The notes below the pieces were generated by a model, which saw nothing but the letters and a program-made list of their open reading frames with translations, ran no database searches and was not told the DNA's origin. A DNA stretch of 64,000 nucleotides. Origin: an uncultured Phascolarctobacterium sp. (GTDB lineage Bacteria > Bacillota > Negativicutes > Acidaminococcales > Acidaminococcaceae). Of the stretch, positions 8,563 to 17,336 are shown one piece after another (positions within the stretch are counted from its first letter, which is position 1; each line of letters opens with the position of its first letter). Made by a program: the position numbers and the translations under genes. The stretch lies in contig CANRJC010000003.1 of NCBI GenBank assembly GCA_947630795.1, positions 62,001-126,000 of the forward strand, written 5' to 3'.

Positions 8563-9106
8563 GGAAATCGCTCTCAAGGCAGCTTTTGCCGCACAAGAAC
8601 TCATCGCCGAGGCTCAGCCCCGAGCGGGCGGCATCTTCGTAGTTGGCTGCAGCACCAGCGAGATCTTGGGTTGTAAGATCGGGACCTGCGGCAACGAAGA
8701 AATAGCGGCTGCTCTTTGGGAGGCACTTTTTGCCGTGGCCTGCGAACATGAACTTTTTCTCGCTGCCCAATGCTGCGAGCATTTGAACAGGGCCCTTGTC
8801 ATCGACAGAGCTGCTCTCCATCGTTATTCTTTGCAAGAAGTGACGGTGCGGCCGGTGCCTCACGCCGGGGGCAGTTTTGCCGCCGCAGCCTATGACGGCC
8901 TGAACGACCCGGCAGTGGTGGGGCAAGTGCAGGGGCAATTGGGCATGGACATCGGGCAGACTTTGATCGGGATGCACTTAAAGCCGGTGGCGGTGCCGGT
9001 GCGGCTGAGCATGAAAAAGATCGGCGAAGCGGTGCTCACCGCGGCCCGCACCCGCCCGCCTTTGATCGGCGGCGCAAGAGCCTGCTATCCCCGGGACATT
9101 CGTTGA
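8537..9106 (+). CDS. ywlG: TIGR01440 / DUF436 family protein (YwlG-like)
   Basis: A conserved Firmicutes protein of unknown function, 189 residues from the ATG at 8537, which follows a GGGAGG RBS. Conserved stretches are GGIFVVGCSTSEILGCKIGT (about 31-50) and the C-terminal VRLSMKKIGEAVLTAARTRPPLIGG region, with a central QCCEHLNRALV block. There is no signal peptide or membrane segment. It overlaps rpiB by 26 bp and is followed 38 bp later by glyA, so translation is probably coupled. The link to serine, folate and pentose genes is positional only. Confidence 0.85.
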   Translation: MLMPEDLYREIALKAAFAAQELIAEAQPRAGGIFVVGCSTSEILGCKIGTCGNEEIAAALWEALFAVACEHELFLAAQCCEHLNRALVIDRAALHRYSLQEVTVRPVPHAGGSFAAAAYDGLNDPAVVGQVQGQLGMDIGQTLIGMHLKPVAVPVRLSMKKIGEAVLTAARTRPPLIGGARACYPRDIR

Positions 9107-9144
9107 ATCTTTCATAAAAATATAAAGCCGAAGGAGGAAGGCAA

Positions 9145-10395
9145 ATGAATTTAGCAAAATTGGCGACAGCCGATCCCCAGGTGGCGGCCATCATCGGCAT
9201 GGAGCTGGAGCGGCAGCGGCATAAGATCGAACTGATAGCGTCGGAAAATTTCGTTACGCCGGCGGTGATGGAAGCCATGGGCACGGTGCTGACCAATAAA
9301 TATGCCGAAGGTTATCCGGGCCACCGTTACTACGGCGGCTGCGAACACGTGGACAAAGTAGAAACTTTGGCCATCGAAAGAGCCAAGAAATTATTCGGCT
9401 GTAACTTTGCCAATGTACAGGCTCATTGCGGGGCGAGCACCAACTTGGCCGTGTTCTTCGCCCTCACCAAACCGGGGGACACCATCATGGGCATGAACCT
9501 TTCTCAGGGAGGTCATCTCAGCCACGGGTCACCGGTGAACATCAGCGGCAAATATTGGAACATCGTTCCCTACGGCGTAGCCAAAGAAACGGAAACGATA
9601 GACTACGAAGAAGTGGAGCGTTTGGCGCAGGAGCATCGACCCAAACTGCTCATCGCAGGGGCCAGCGCCTATCCCCGCATCATCGACTTCGCCCGCTTGG
9701 CGAAGATAGCTCATGCGGCCGGAGCAAAACTTTTGGTGGATATGGCCCACATCGCCGGCCTCGTTGCCGCCGGGGTCCATCCGTCTCCCTTCCCTTGGGC
9801 CGATGTGGTGACCACTACGACTCACAAAACTTTGCGGGGACCTAGGGGCGGTCTCATCCTCTCCAACGATCCCGACATCGCCAAGGCTATCGACAAAGCC
9901 ATCTTCCCCGGCATCCAAGGCGGCCCGCTGATGCACATCATCGCCGCCAAGGCCGTGGCTTTGGGCGAGGCTCTGCAGCCGGAGTTCAAAGTTTACGCCA
10001 AACAGATCGTGGCCAATGCTCAAGCCTTGGCCGATACGCTGCAAAAAGAAGGGCTGCGGTTGGTGAGCGGCGGCACCGACAATCATCTGATGTTGGTCGA
10101 CACCCGCAGTGTGGGCCTCACCGGCAAAGAAGCGGAGCGGCTGTTGGACAACGTGGGCATCACCTGCAACAAAAACACCATCCCCTTTGATCCCGCTTCT
10201 CCTTTCATCACCAGCGGCATCCGTTTGGGCACTCCTCCCGGCACCACCAGAGGGTTCGGCGAAAAAGAATTCAAAGAGATCGGCTCCATCATCGCTTTGG
10301 TGCTGCATGCTCCCGATAGGCCCGAGGCCCAGCGGGAAGCGGCGGCCAGAGTGGAAGCGCTTTGCAAAGCCTTCCCTCTTTATCCCGAAAGGTAA
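9145..10395 (+). CDS. glyA: serine hydroxymethyltransferase
   Basis: PLP enzyme that converts serine and tetrahydrofolate to glycine and methylene-THF, the main source of one-carbon units. It has 416 residues, normal length. The PLP lysine is K228 in [36 protein letters not shown] (about 32-51) and the YPGHRYYGG substrate loop (57-65) are intact. AAGGAGGAAGG lies just before the ATG. It is followed 5 bp later by a deoxycytidylate deaminase; the two share the thymidylate pathway, in which methylene-THF and dUMP meet. Confidence 0.97.
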   Translation: MNLAKLATADPQVAAIIGMELERQRHKIELIASENFVTPAVMEAMGTVLTNKYAEGYPGHRYYGGCEHVDKVETLAIERAKKLFGCNFANVQAHCGASTNLAVFFALTKPGDTIMGMNLSQGGHLSHGSPVNISGKYWNIVPYGVAKETETIDYEEVERLAQEHRPKLLIAGASAYPRIIDFARLAKIAHAAGAKLLVDMAHIAGLVAAGVHPSPFPWADVVTTTTHKTLRGPRGGLILSNDPDIAKAIDKAIFPGIQGGPLMHIIAAKAVALGEALQPEFKVYAKQIVANAQALADTLQKEGLRLVSGGTDNHLMLVDTRSVGLTGKEAERLLDNVGITCNKNTIPFDPASPFITSGIRLGTPPGTTRGFGEKEFKEIGSIIALVLHAPDRPEAQREAAARVEALCKAFPLYPER

Positions 10396-10400
10396 GAGCG

Positions 10401-10850
10401 ATGGACAGGCCTGATTGGGATCAATATTTCATGGAGATCGCCAAGGTGGTGAGCAAACGCTCCACCTGCCTGCGCCGCCAAGTGGGGGCCCTCATCGTCA
10501 AGAACAAACAGATCGTAGCCACCGGTTACAACGGCAGCCCCAAGGACATGGCTCACTGCTCCGAGACCGGTTGCCTGCGGGAGCAGCTAAAGGTGCCCAG
10601 CGGGCAAAACCACGAACTGTGCCGGGGTATCCACGCCGAACAGAATGCGGTGGTGCAGGCGGCCTATCACGGTGTATCGGTGCAGGGAGGCACTCTCTAC
10701 TGCACTCATCAGCCCTGCGTGGTGTGCACGAAGATCTTGCTCAACGCCGGCATACGCCGCATCGTTTATGCCAATCCTTATCCCGACAAACTGGCGGAAG
10801 ACATGCTGGCCGCTTCGGGGATAAAGGTGGAAGTGGTGCCTGCCCCCTGA
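10401..10850 (+). CDS. deoxycytidylate (dCMP) deaminase, ComEB-like
   Basis: Zinc enzyme that deaminates dCMP to dUMP for thymidylate synthesis. It has 149 residues. The zinc site is complete: HAE (78-80) with the catalytic glutamate, and PCVVC (105-109) with both cysteines. [20 protein letters not shown] (about 28-47) and the family-specific insert with C53, C58 and C74 ([11 protein letters not shown]...HELCRG) fit dCMP deaminases rather than cytidine or tRNA deaminases. The ATG at 10401 follows the glyA stop by 5 bp. A strong terminator follows, so this ends the operon. Confidence 0.92.
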   Translation: MDRPDWDQYFMEIAKVVSKRSTCLRRQVGALIVKNKQIVATGYNGSPKDMAHCSETGCLREQLKVPSGQNHELCRGIHAEQNAVVQAAYHGVSVQGGTLYCTHQPCVVCTKILLNAGIRRIVYANPYPDKLAEDMLAASGIKVEVVPAP

Positions 10851-10910
10851 AAAAAATATCTTCGCGGCTCCACGGCTCTATAAAAATAAAAAATGTTTTC
10901 TCTTCAGGAG

Positions 10911-10947
10911 GGCCTTGCGAAATTTTTTCGCAAGGTCTTTTCTTTTG
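10911..10947 (+). terminator. intrinsic terminator after the glyA operon
   Basis: CCTTGCGAA pairs perfectly with TTCGCAAGG across a T-rich loop, followed by TCTTTTCTTTT. Confidence 0.9.
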
Positions 10948-11312
10948 TATTTTTTTCAAAAAAGTCGAAGGCGAAAAAGAGCGGGCGAAAAAGCTCGCAT
11001 GAAAATTTTTCAAGCGGCCTTTTTAAAAGAGAGCGTGAGCCGCTCGCCGCAATATTTTGAAAGAGGAGAAAAAAATCTTCGCTTGCTTTTCAAAAACATA
11101 GAAAAGACACATTATAGTGATATGCTTTTCTACGTAAAAGATAGTATAATACATAAAAGGGAAAAAGCAGAGGGCGAAGGAGACGGGACGAAAAGAGCGG
11201 GCCCGCAGGAAAAAGCCCTCGCCCTTTGAGCCCTGCGGCGAAGGAAAAAGCGCCGGCCGCAGGGGGCGGAACTTTCGGAAAAAGCAAAGACCTGACAGCA
11301 GGGGGTGCAGCG
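10948..11312 (+). other. intergenic region before the exporter operon
   Basis: No convincing gene. It is A- and purine-rich. A TATAAT at 11145-11150 without a clear -35 is the best promoter candidate for the macA-like gene. The short open frames here lack ribosome sites and family resemblance. Confidence 0.4.
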
Positions 11313-12386
11313 ATGCTCAAAGATTTTATTTTTCGCAACAAATACGCACTGGCCGCGGCCGCTTTGATCTTGACGGCAGCGTGGGGCGGCTGGGAATACT
11401 ATCAAAGCAGCAAAATGCCGGAAGAGACCGTTAAGGTGGGCACGGTGACCAGAGGCGAGCTGGTGAAGAGCATCTCCGCCACCGGCAGCCTGAGCGCAGT
11501 GGACAACGTGGACATCAGCTCCAAGATCACCGGCCGCATCGTAGAGGTGCTGGTGGAAGAAAATCAGCACGTGAAGGCCGGGGATGTGCTGGTGCGGTTG
11601 GATGCCACGGCTTTGGAGGCCACCATGCTCCAGAACAAGGCCCGTCTCGACTTGGCGGAAGTGCAGTATCTGCGCTATGAGAACCTGCTCAATCAAGGGG
11701 CGGTCTCGCAAGCGGAATACGATGCCGTCTATGCCGACTATCTGGTGGCCCGCAATGCTTACGAAAAAGCGGTGTCCGACGTGGAAGACACGGTGATCGT
11801 TACGCCTATCGACGGCTACATCATCGGCAAGCCCACTCCCGTAGGCCAGACCATCAGCTCCGGTATCAGCACGCCGCAGGTCATCATGTCCGTGGCCACC
11901 CTCGATAATATGCAGATCGAAACGCTGGTGGACGAAACGGATATCGGCCAAGTGAAGCCGGGGCAGCGGGTGCGTTTCACGGTGGACGCTTACAGCGACG
12001 AAAATTTCACCGGCAAAGTTCGTTCGGTGAGCAAGGCCGCTCAGACCGAGAACAACGTGGTCTATTATAAAGTTTATGTGGACGTGGACGATGCCAAGGG
12101 GAAATTGCTGCCCACCATGACGGCCCGCACCGAGATCATCGTCTCCGAAGCGCCCGATACCATGATGGTGCCCACTAACTGCATCTTCAGAGAAAACAAA
12201 CAAAGCTACGTGCAGGTCTACAATCAAGAGACCAAGGAGACCCGGCGGGTGAACGTCACCGTGGGCATCTCCAACGACAGCGAAGTGAGCGTCACCGCTC
12301 CCGAATTGAAAGAAGGGGAAGTGCTCTTGGTGCGCAAGGCAGTGGCCAGGCAGACCAATCAGCAGCGCCGCCCCATGAGACTGTAA
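11313..12386 (+). CDS. MacA-like periplasmic adaptor (HlyD/RND-type membrane fusion protein)
   Basis: The adaptor of an ABC exporter that spans the envelope. It has 357 residues: one N-terminal membrane segment (about 9-25), a biotinyl-lipoyl-like half motif (ISSKITGRIVEVLVEENQHV, about 66-85), a short coiled-coil hairpin (about 105-150), the second lipoyl half (VIVTPIDGYIIG) and beta-barrel domains to the end. The ATG at 11313 follows GCAGGGGGTG. The ATPase and permease follow directly. A MacA adaptor fits a cell with an outer membrane, although monoderm Firmicutes also carry such adaptors. No outer-membrane channel gene is nearby and the substrate is unknown. Confidence 0.88.
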   Translation: MLKDFIFRNKYALAAAALILTAAWGGWEYYQSSKMPEETVKVGTVTRGELVKSISATGSLSAVDNVDISSKITGRIVEVLVEENQHVKAGDVLVRLDATALEATMLQNKARLDLAEVQYLRYENLLNQGAVSQAEYDAVYADYLVARNAYEKAVSDVEDTVIVTPIDGYIIGKPTPVGQTISSGISTPQVIMSVATLDNMQIETLVDETDIGQVKPGQRVRFTVDAYSDENFTGKVRSVSKAAQTENNVVYYKVYVDVDDAKGKLLPTMTARTEIIVSEAPDTMMVPTNCIFRENKQSYVQVYNQETKETRRVNVTVGISNDSEVSVTAPELKEGEVLLVRKAVARQTNQQRRPMRL

Positions 12387-12429
12387 AAAGAGCCGAAACG
12401 AAGAGAGGGACGACGGCAGGAGGTTGATG

Positions 12430-13140
12430 ATGGGTACGGTAATAGAACTTAAAGACATCATGAAGACCTATGTGATGGGAGACAGTTTGGTCCACGCCCT
12501 CTTCCACGTGAACGTGAAGATCGATTTCGGAGAATTCACTTCCATCATGGGCCCCTCCGGCAGCGGCAAGAGCACCATGATGAACATCCTGGGTTGTTTG
12601 GACCGGCCCACTTCCGGCGAATATTACCTCGATGGCAAAGAGATAGCCGGCTATAACGACGATGAGCTGGCCCGCACCCGCAATGCCAAAATCGGCTTCG
12701 TCTTCCAAAATTTCAATTTGCTCAGCAAGTTGACGGCTCAGGCCAACGTGGCCCTGCCTCTGGTCTACGCCGGGGTGGGCGAAGAAGAACGGATGGAGAG
12801 AGCTAAAAAGGTGCTGACGGCGGTAGGCTTGGGAGAGCGGCTGGACCATCGGCCCTCCGAGATGAGCGGCGGACAAAGGCAGCGGGTGGCCATAGCCCGG
12901 GCCCTCATCAACAATCCGGCCATCATCATGGCCGATGAGCCCACCGGCAATCTGGACACCAAGTCCAGCTACGAGATCATGGATATTTTCAAAGCGTTGA
13001 ACGAGCAGGGCAAGACGGTGGTGATGGTCACCCACGAGCCGGACATCGCCCGCCAGACCAAACGGGTGCTGATCATGCGGGACGGAAAACTGAGCAGCGA
13101 CGATCGCATCCTGAAGGGAGAGTGGACCTATGCTGAATGA
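12430..13140 (+). CDS. MacB/LolD-type ABC transporter ATP-binding protein
   Basis: The nucleotide-binding subunit of the exporter, 236 residues. It has Walker [10 protein letters not shown] (41-49), the signature [15 protein letters not shown] (about 140-154) and Walker [13 protein letters not shown] (about 158-169). The EPTGNLD form is typical of MacB/LolD/FtsE ATPases. AGGAGG at 12418-12423 sits 6 nt before the ATG at 12430; the TTG at 12424 and the ATG at 12427 are too close to it. The gene overlaps the permease by 11 bp. In E. coli MacB these two functions are fused, whereas here they are separate proteins. Confidence 0.93.
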   Translation: MGTVIELKDIMKTYVMGDSLVHALFHVNVKIDFGEFTSIMGPSGSGKSTMMNILGCLDRPTSGEYYLDGKEIAGYNDDELARTRNAKIGFVFQNFNLLSKLTAQANVALPLVYAGVGEEERMERAKKVLTAVGLGERLDHRPSEMSGGQRQRVAIARALINNPAIIMADEPTGNLDTKSSYEIMDIFKALNEQGKTVVMVTHEPDIARQTKRVLIMRDGKLSSDDRILKGEWTYAE

Positions 13141-14344
13141 GTCCGTAAAGATGGCCTGGGAAGGCATGCTGAGCAATAAAATGCGCACCTTTCTCACTCT
13201 GCTGGGCATCATCATCGGCGTGGGCGCCGTCATCGCCATGGTGGGGCTGGGCCTGGGCGTGAAAGAAAACATCAAAGAAAACATCTCCCGCTTGGGCAGC
13301 AATCTTTTGATCATCACCAGCGGCGGCCGCACTGCCAGCGGCGCCCGCATCGCCGCCGGCGAAGGCGCCCGCCTCACGTGGGACGATGCGGAAGCCATCG
13401 GGCAGCAGGTGGACGACATCGCCGGCGTCACCGCCAGCGTGTCCCGCACCTATCAATTGGTGGTGGGCAATCAAAACTGGACCAGCCGCGTGGAGGGCAC
13501 CACTCCCGCCAACTTCAGCATCCAAAGTTACGAAGTGAGCGAAGGCCGCTTCTTTTATCAGCGGGACATCAACAGCCGCAATCGGGTGGCCGTCATTGGC
13601 AAGACCGTGGCCGACGCCCTTTTCCCCGACAGCGACCCCGTGGGCCAGATCATGAGGATCAACAAGGCGCCTTTTCAGGTGATCGGTCTTTTGAAGAGCA
13701 AAGGGCAGTCGGGCTCGGGCATGGACCAAGACGACATCGTCTTCATACCTCTCACCACCGCCCAGAGCCGCATGATGGGCATCACCTATGTGCAGCGGAT
13801 CACCGTGCAGGCCGCCAACGAAAATGTCATCAACGACGTGCAGGCGGAAGTGGAGCAGGTGCTGCGCACCCGCCACAAGATCAGGGACGGGGAAGATGAC
13901 GACTTCACCGTGGGCAACATGGCGGCAGTGATGGACACGATGATGGAGACGGCCAACAGCATCACTCTGCTTTTGGGCTGTATCGCCGCCATCAGCCTTT
14001 TGGTGGGCGGCATCGGCATCATGAACATCATGCTGGTGTCCGTCACCGAGCGGACCAGAGAGATAGGCATCCGCAAAGCGCTGGGAGCGACTTACAATAA
14101 CATTTTGCTCCAATTTTTGATGGAGGCCATGGTCATCGGCGTCATCGGCGGCTTCATGGGCGTGGTGCTGGGCGTGGCGGCCAGCGTCTGCATCAGCAGC
14201 TTCGCCGGCTGGAACACGGTGATCTCGGGGGCGGCCATCGTCGTCGCCGTGGTCTTCTCCGTGGGCATCGGCCTTTTCTTCGGCATCTACCCGGCGAGAA
14301 AGGCGGCGCTTTTGGATCCTATCGATGCTCTGCGCTATGAGTGA
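13130..14344 (+). CDS. MacB-type ABC transporter permease
   Basis: A 404-residue permease with FtsX topology: one N-terminal membrane helix (about 20-42), a large extracytoplasmic MacB core domain (about 50-245) and three C-terminal helices (about 280-305, 330-355, 365-390). The cytoplasmic coupling motif TERTREIGIRKALGATYNNI lies at about 306-325 and the PARKAALLDPIDALRYE tail is typical. A GGGAG RBS lies inside the ATPase gene. With the adaptor and ATPase it forms a complete tripartite exporter apart from an outer-membrane channel. Candidate cargoes are antibiotics, peptides or lipoproteins; the sequence does not choose among them. Confidence 0.92.
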   Translation: MLNESVKMAWEGMLSNKMRTFLTLLGIIIGVGAVIAMVGLGLGVKENIKENISRLGSNLLIITSGGRTASGARIAAGEGARLTWDDAEAIGQQVDDIAGVTASVSRTYQLVVGNQNWTSRVEGTTPANFSIQSYEVSEGRFFYQRDINSRNRVAVIGKTVADALFPDSDPVGQIMRINKAPFQVIGLLKSKGQSGSGMDQDDIVFIPLTTAQSRMMGITYVQRITVQAANENVINDVQAEVEQVLRTRHKIRDGEDDDFTVGNMAAVMDTMMETANSITLLLGCIAAISLLVGGIGIMNIMLVSVTERTREIGIRKALGATYNNILLQFLMEAMVIGVIGGFMGVVLGVAASVCISSFAGWNTVISGAAIVVAVVFSVGIGLFFGIYPARKAALLDPIDALRYE

Positions 14345-14531
14345 TGCAAAAACGATGGAGGGAAAAAAGAAGGCACCTAAGCTCAAATTCACAGCCTATC
14401 TGCGGGCCTGCTCGGAGTATCTGAGGAGGCCCAAGACTGTTTTCGATCTTAAAGACAGAAGCAAAGCGCTGCTCTTATTGACGGCGGCGGTGATAATCCT
14501 GCAGACCCTTGTAAGATGGCTGTGCCCTTGA
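14337..14531 (+). CDS. small basic protein with a C-terminal membrane segment
   Basis: A 64-residue open frame starting at an ATG inside the permease stop region, overlapping it by 8 bp, which suggests translational coupling. The first 40 residues are strongly basic (MEGKKKAPKLKF, RACSEYLRRPKT), and residues about 43-60 (ALLLLTAAVIILQTLVRWL) are hydrophobic, so it would be tail-anchored with a basic cytoplasmic domain. I recognise no family. It could be a small regulatory subunit of the exporter or a fortuitous frame. The nadD promoter lies within its last 25 bases, which weakens the case slightly. Confidence 0.45.
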   Translation: MSDAKTMEGKKKAPKLKFTAYLRACSEYLRRPKTVFDLKDRSKALLLLTAAVIILQTLVRWLCP

Positions 14532-14537
14532 TATAAT
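14509..14537 (+). promoter_or_regulatory. promoter for the nadD operon
   Basis: TTGTAA, a 17-nt spacer and a perfect TATAAT, 38 bp before the nadD start. Confidence 0.75.
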
Positions 14538-14574
14538 TAGTTAAGACTCGAAGACCCGACGGAGGGGAAAGGCT

Positions 14575-15183
14575 GTGGCAGGCAGTTTAGGCATCATGGG
14601 CGGGACTTTCGATCCCATTCATTGGGGACATTTGGAAACGGCCCGGGCAGTAGCTCAACAGCTGGAGTTGGAGCAAGTGCTCTTCATCCCGGCGGCGACA
14701 GCTCCTCACAAACAAGGCTTGGACTGCGCTCCCGCTTGCGATCGCTATGAGATGGTGAGGCTGGCCTTGGCCGCCTATCCCCGCTTCGCTTTAAGCGATA
14801 TGGAGCTGAGGCGGGCGGGAGTGTCCTATACCGTAGATACTTTGCGAGAATTGAAACGGCTCTATCCCGACAAAAAACTTTTTTTCATCATCGGCGCCGA
14901 CAGCCTCGATCAATTGCCCTCGTGGCATTGCATCGAAGAGCAGCTGAAGCTGGCCACCTTCGTGGCCGCAGGCAGGCCCGGTTACGGGGAACGGCTGGAC
15001 GGTCTGAAGCCTTTATTGGCGGGAGCCAGAGAAGGGCGCATCAAATTGCTGGACACACCGGCCTTCGATATCTCCAGCACCAGGATAAGGCAGGCGGCGG
15101 AGCAGCGAAAAAGTTTGAGCGCACTGGTGCCTGCCGCCGTAGAAGAATATATCTATCGAAGAGGCCTTTATAGGGGAGGATGA
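14575..15183 (+). CDS. nadD: nicotinate-nucleotide adenylyltransferase
   Basis: Adenylates nicotinate mononucleotide in NAD synthesis. It has 202 residues. The nucleotidyltransferase hallmarks are GGTFDPIHWGHL (about 9-20), PAATAPHKQ for the substrate, and ISSTRIRQ (about 163-170) near the C-terminus. The start is a GTG at 14575 with GGAGGGG 8 bases upstream; no ATG precedes GIMGGTFDP. It lies 1 bp before yqeK, the usual Firmicutes partner, and leads the nadD-yqeK-LCP-rsfS operon. Confidence 0.95.
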   Translation: MAGSLGIMGGTFDPIHWGHLETARAVAQQLELEQVLFIPAATAPHKQGLDCAPACDRYEMVRLALAAYPRFALSDMELRRAGVSYTVDTLRELKRLYPDKKLFFIIGADSLDQLPSWHCIEEQLKLATFVAAGRPGYGERLDGLKPLLAGAREGRIKLLDTPAFDISSTRIRQAAEQRKSLSALVPAAVEEYIYRRGLYRGG

Positions 15184-15184
15184 C

Positions 15185-15766
15185 ATGGATATCGACGAGA
15201 TGACAGCTCTTTTGAAAAAGTCGCTGCCCTCAAAACGCTTCAAACATTCGGTAGGGGTCTATAAAACAGCTTTAGATATGTGTGCGCACTACGGGCTCTC
15301 TCCCGCCGAACGGGAGCAGGTGGGCGTCTGCGCCCTCCTTCACGACTGCGGCCGCGAAGTGGGCAGCAAAGCCAGCCTCGCTTTGGCTCGGCAGCTGGAT
15401 ATAGCGGTGGAAGACATCGAAGAAAAGCAGCCCATCCTTCTTCATCAGAAGATCGGCGCTTATTACGCCCGCAGCAAATACGGTGTGACGGACGAAGCTA
15501 TCCTGCGGGGCATCCGCTATCACACTACCGGCACTTTGAACATGACGCTTTTGGACAAAATAGTTTTTCTGGCCGATCTTATCGAGCCGGGCCGAGACTG
15601 CGACTGGGCGGAAGAACTGCGCCGCGTCAGCTACATAGACTTGAACAAAGCCATGCTTTGCGCTTACAGGCACACCATAGATCACCTGGTGGCAGACGGA
15701 CTGTTTATCCATCCGGACTGCATCGCAGCCTATAATCAGCTGCTCATGGAAGAGAAGGGACAGTAA
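15185..15766 (+). CDS. yqeK: YqeK, HD-domain diadenosine tetraphosphate hydrolase
   Basis: A symmetrical Ap4A hydrolase of the HD superfamily that removes stress-linked dinucleotides. It has 193 residues. Metal-binding residues are visible: KHSVGVYKTA (first histidine, about 20-29), LLHDCGRE (the HD pair, about 52-59), the histidine of LLHQKIGA, and YHTTG (about 119-123). LADLIEPGRDC (about 138-148) is the conserved aspartate region. It directly follows nadD and precedes the LCP and rsfS genes, as in Bacillus. There is no signal peptide. Confidence 0.9.
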   Translation: MDIDEMTALLKKSLPSKRFKHSVGVYKTALDMCAHYGLSPAEREQVGVCALLHDCGREVGSKASLALARQLDIAVEDIEEKQPILLHQKIGAYYARSKYGVTDEAILRGIRYHTTGTLNMTLLDKIVFLADLIEPGRDCDWAEELRRVSYIDLNKAMLCAYRHTIDHLVADGLFIHPDCIAAYNQLLMEEKGQ

Positions 15767-15821
15767 GCACGCCGGCTCTCGCAAAAAGCGGGGCAGAAAA
15801 AGATGCGACGGAGTTTCATGA

Positions 15822-16895
15822 ATGGATGAAGAGCGGCGGGAAACGCCGAAAGATAAAAGTCAAACGGAAAAAACCGAAGGGCAACAGCCGAAGGATAGGC
15901 CGCCTCGCCGAACGCGCAAAAAGATACGCTGGGGCAGAGTGGTGCTGTGTTTGGCTATCGCCGCCGCTTTGGCTTGGGCCATCTTCAAAGGCACTGTGTT
16001 CCTTTACGGCCTGCTGCACCCGGCCTCTCAACAGGTGGGGATCAAAACGAGCGAGACCAAAACGGAATTGGGGCAGAAGCTTTCTGCTTCGCAGCGGCTC
16101 AATCGGCGGATCAATGTGCTGCTTTTGGGCATAGACGACGGCGACAGCGAAGCGGCGGAGAGCGAGCCCAAGCGGACCGACGCCATTTTGCTGGTAAGTT
16201 TCGATCCTGAAAACGCTCAGGTGAGCATCCTTTCCATCCCCCGCGACACGAAGGTGGTGTTGCCGGGCCACCGCGACCCGGACAAGATCAATTCCGCTTA
16301 CACCTACGGCGGAGTGCTCATGGCCAAGCAGACGGTGGAGAATTTGTTGGAGGTGCCCGTCCACTACTATGCTCTCGCCAATTGGCAGGGCTTCATCGAC
16401 GTGGTGGATAAGATCGGCGGCGTGGATCTTTACGTGGACAACGACATGCACTACGAAGACCCCTATGCCGATCTGGTCATCGATATCAAGAAGGGCTCTC
16501 AGCACATGGACGGCAAAGCGGCAGGCAAATATGTCCGCTTCCGCAGCGACGAATTGGGAGACATAGGCCGCGTGCAGCGGCAGCAGCGCTTTTTAAAAGC
16601 AGCGGCCAAACAATTGGTGTCGGTGCAGAACCTCACCAACATCGGCTCTCTTCTGGCCACGTTGGAAAAATACGTGGAGACGGACATGGACACTCTCACC
16701 ATGCTGAAGGCCGCCAACAGCTTCAAACTTTTCGGCGAGAGCACGGTGAAGAGCTGCATGCTCTACGGCCGCTTCGACGACACCGGCGGCATCAGTTATT
16801 GGGCCGTGGACAGAGAGTCGGTGCGCAAAAGTTTGGACGAATTGGGCATACCCTATCTGCCCGATGAGGCCAAAGAAAAAGCGAAGGCCGAATGA
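15822..16895 (+). CDS. LytR-CpsA-Psr (LCP) family glycopolymer transferase
   Basis: Attaches undecaprenyl-linked glycopolymers to the cell wall. It has 357 residues: a very polar, basic N-terminal tail (1-38), one membrane helix (about 39-62) and an extracytoplasmic LCP domain (about 100-260). Conserved blocks are RTDAILLVSFDP, SILSIPRDTKV with the phosphate-binding arginine, and DKINSAYTYGG. The second arginine set is in YVRFRSDELGDIGRVQRQQRF (about 229-249). The substrate polymer cannot be read from the sequence. In a Negativicute it may be a peptidoglycan-linked or envelope polysaccharide rather than teichoic acid. Confidence 0.9.
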   Translation: MDEERRETPKDKSQTEKTEGQQPKDRPPRRTRKKIRWGRVVLCLAIAAALAWAIFKGTVFLYGLLHPASQQVGIKTSETKTELGQKLSASQRLNRRINVLLLGIDDGDSEAAESEPKRTDAILLVSFDPENAQVSILSIPRDTKVVLPGHRDPDKINSAYTYGGVLMAKQTVENLLEVPVHYYALANWQGFIDVVDKIGGVDLYVDNDMHYEDPYADLVIDIKKGSQHMDGKAAGKYVRFRSDELGDIGRVQRQQRFLKAAAKQLVSVQNLTNIGSLLATLEKYVETDMDTLTMLKAANSFKLFGESTVKSCMLYGRFDDTGGISYWAVDRESVRKSLDELGIPYLPDEAKEKAKAE

Positions 16896-16979
16896 AAGGC
16901 CGGCGAAAGTCTTCGCGAAAACAAAGGACGACAAGACTAAACAGGCTAAAAGATAAAGAACTTCAGGAGGTAAGACCGG

Positions 16980-17336
16980 ATGGACAGCAAAGAATTGGCA
17001 AGAAAGATAGCGAAATACGCCGACGCTAAGAAGGCCAGAGATGTATTGATCTTAGATGTAAGAGAACTTTCGCCGGTGACGGACTATTTCGTCATCGGCA
17101 GCGCCAACAACAACATCCTCACCCGAGCCATCGTCGACAACATCGAAGACGAATTGGCCAAGGAGGACTGCCATCCCCTGCATAAGGAAGGCTACGGGGA
17201 AGGCAACTGGGTGCTGCTGGACTACGGCGATGTGGTGGCTCACATCTTCATCGAAGACGAGCGGGATTTTTACAATTTGGAGCAATTGTGGGCCGACGCT
17301 CCCTCCGAAGCCTACGAACCCGACGAGGAGCAATAG
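16980..17336 (+). CDS. rsfS: ribosomal silencing factor
   Basis: Binds L14 and prevents subunit joining when nutrients are scarce. It has 118 residues, normal length. The family core runs from DVRELSPVTDYFVIGSANNN (about 26-45) to GNWVLLDYGDVVAHIFIEDERDFYNLEQLW (about 76-105). CAGGAGGT lies 8 nt before the ATG. It sits at the end of the nadD-yqeK-LCP group, as in many Firmicutes, and the next start codon directly abuts its stop. Confidence 0.96.
   Translation: MDSKELARKIAKYADAKKARDVLILDVRELSPVTDYFVIGSANNNILTRAIVDNIEDELAKEDCHPLHKEGYGEGNWVLLDYGDVVAHIFIEDERDFYNLEQLWADAPSEAYEPDEEQ

Noticed and set aside
11313-14344. Specific naming as a macrolide exporter
   Set aside because: MacA/MacB-like proteins are widespread with diverse substrates; nothing in the sequence or context indicates macrolides.
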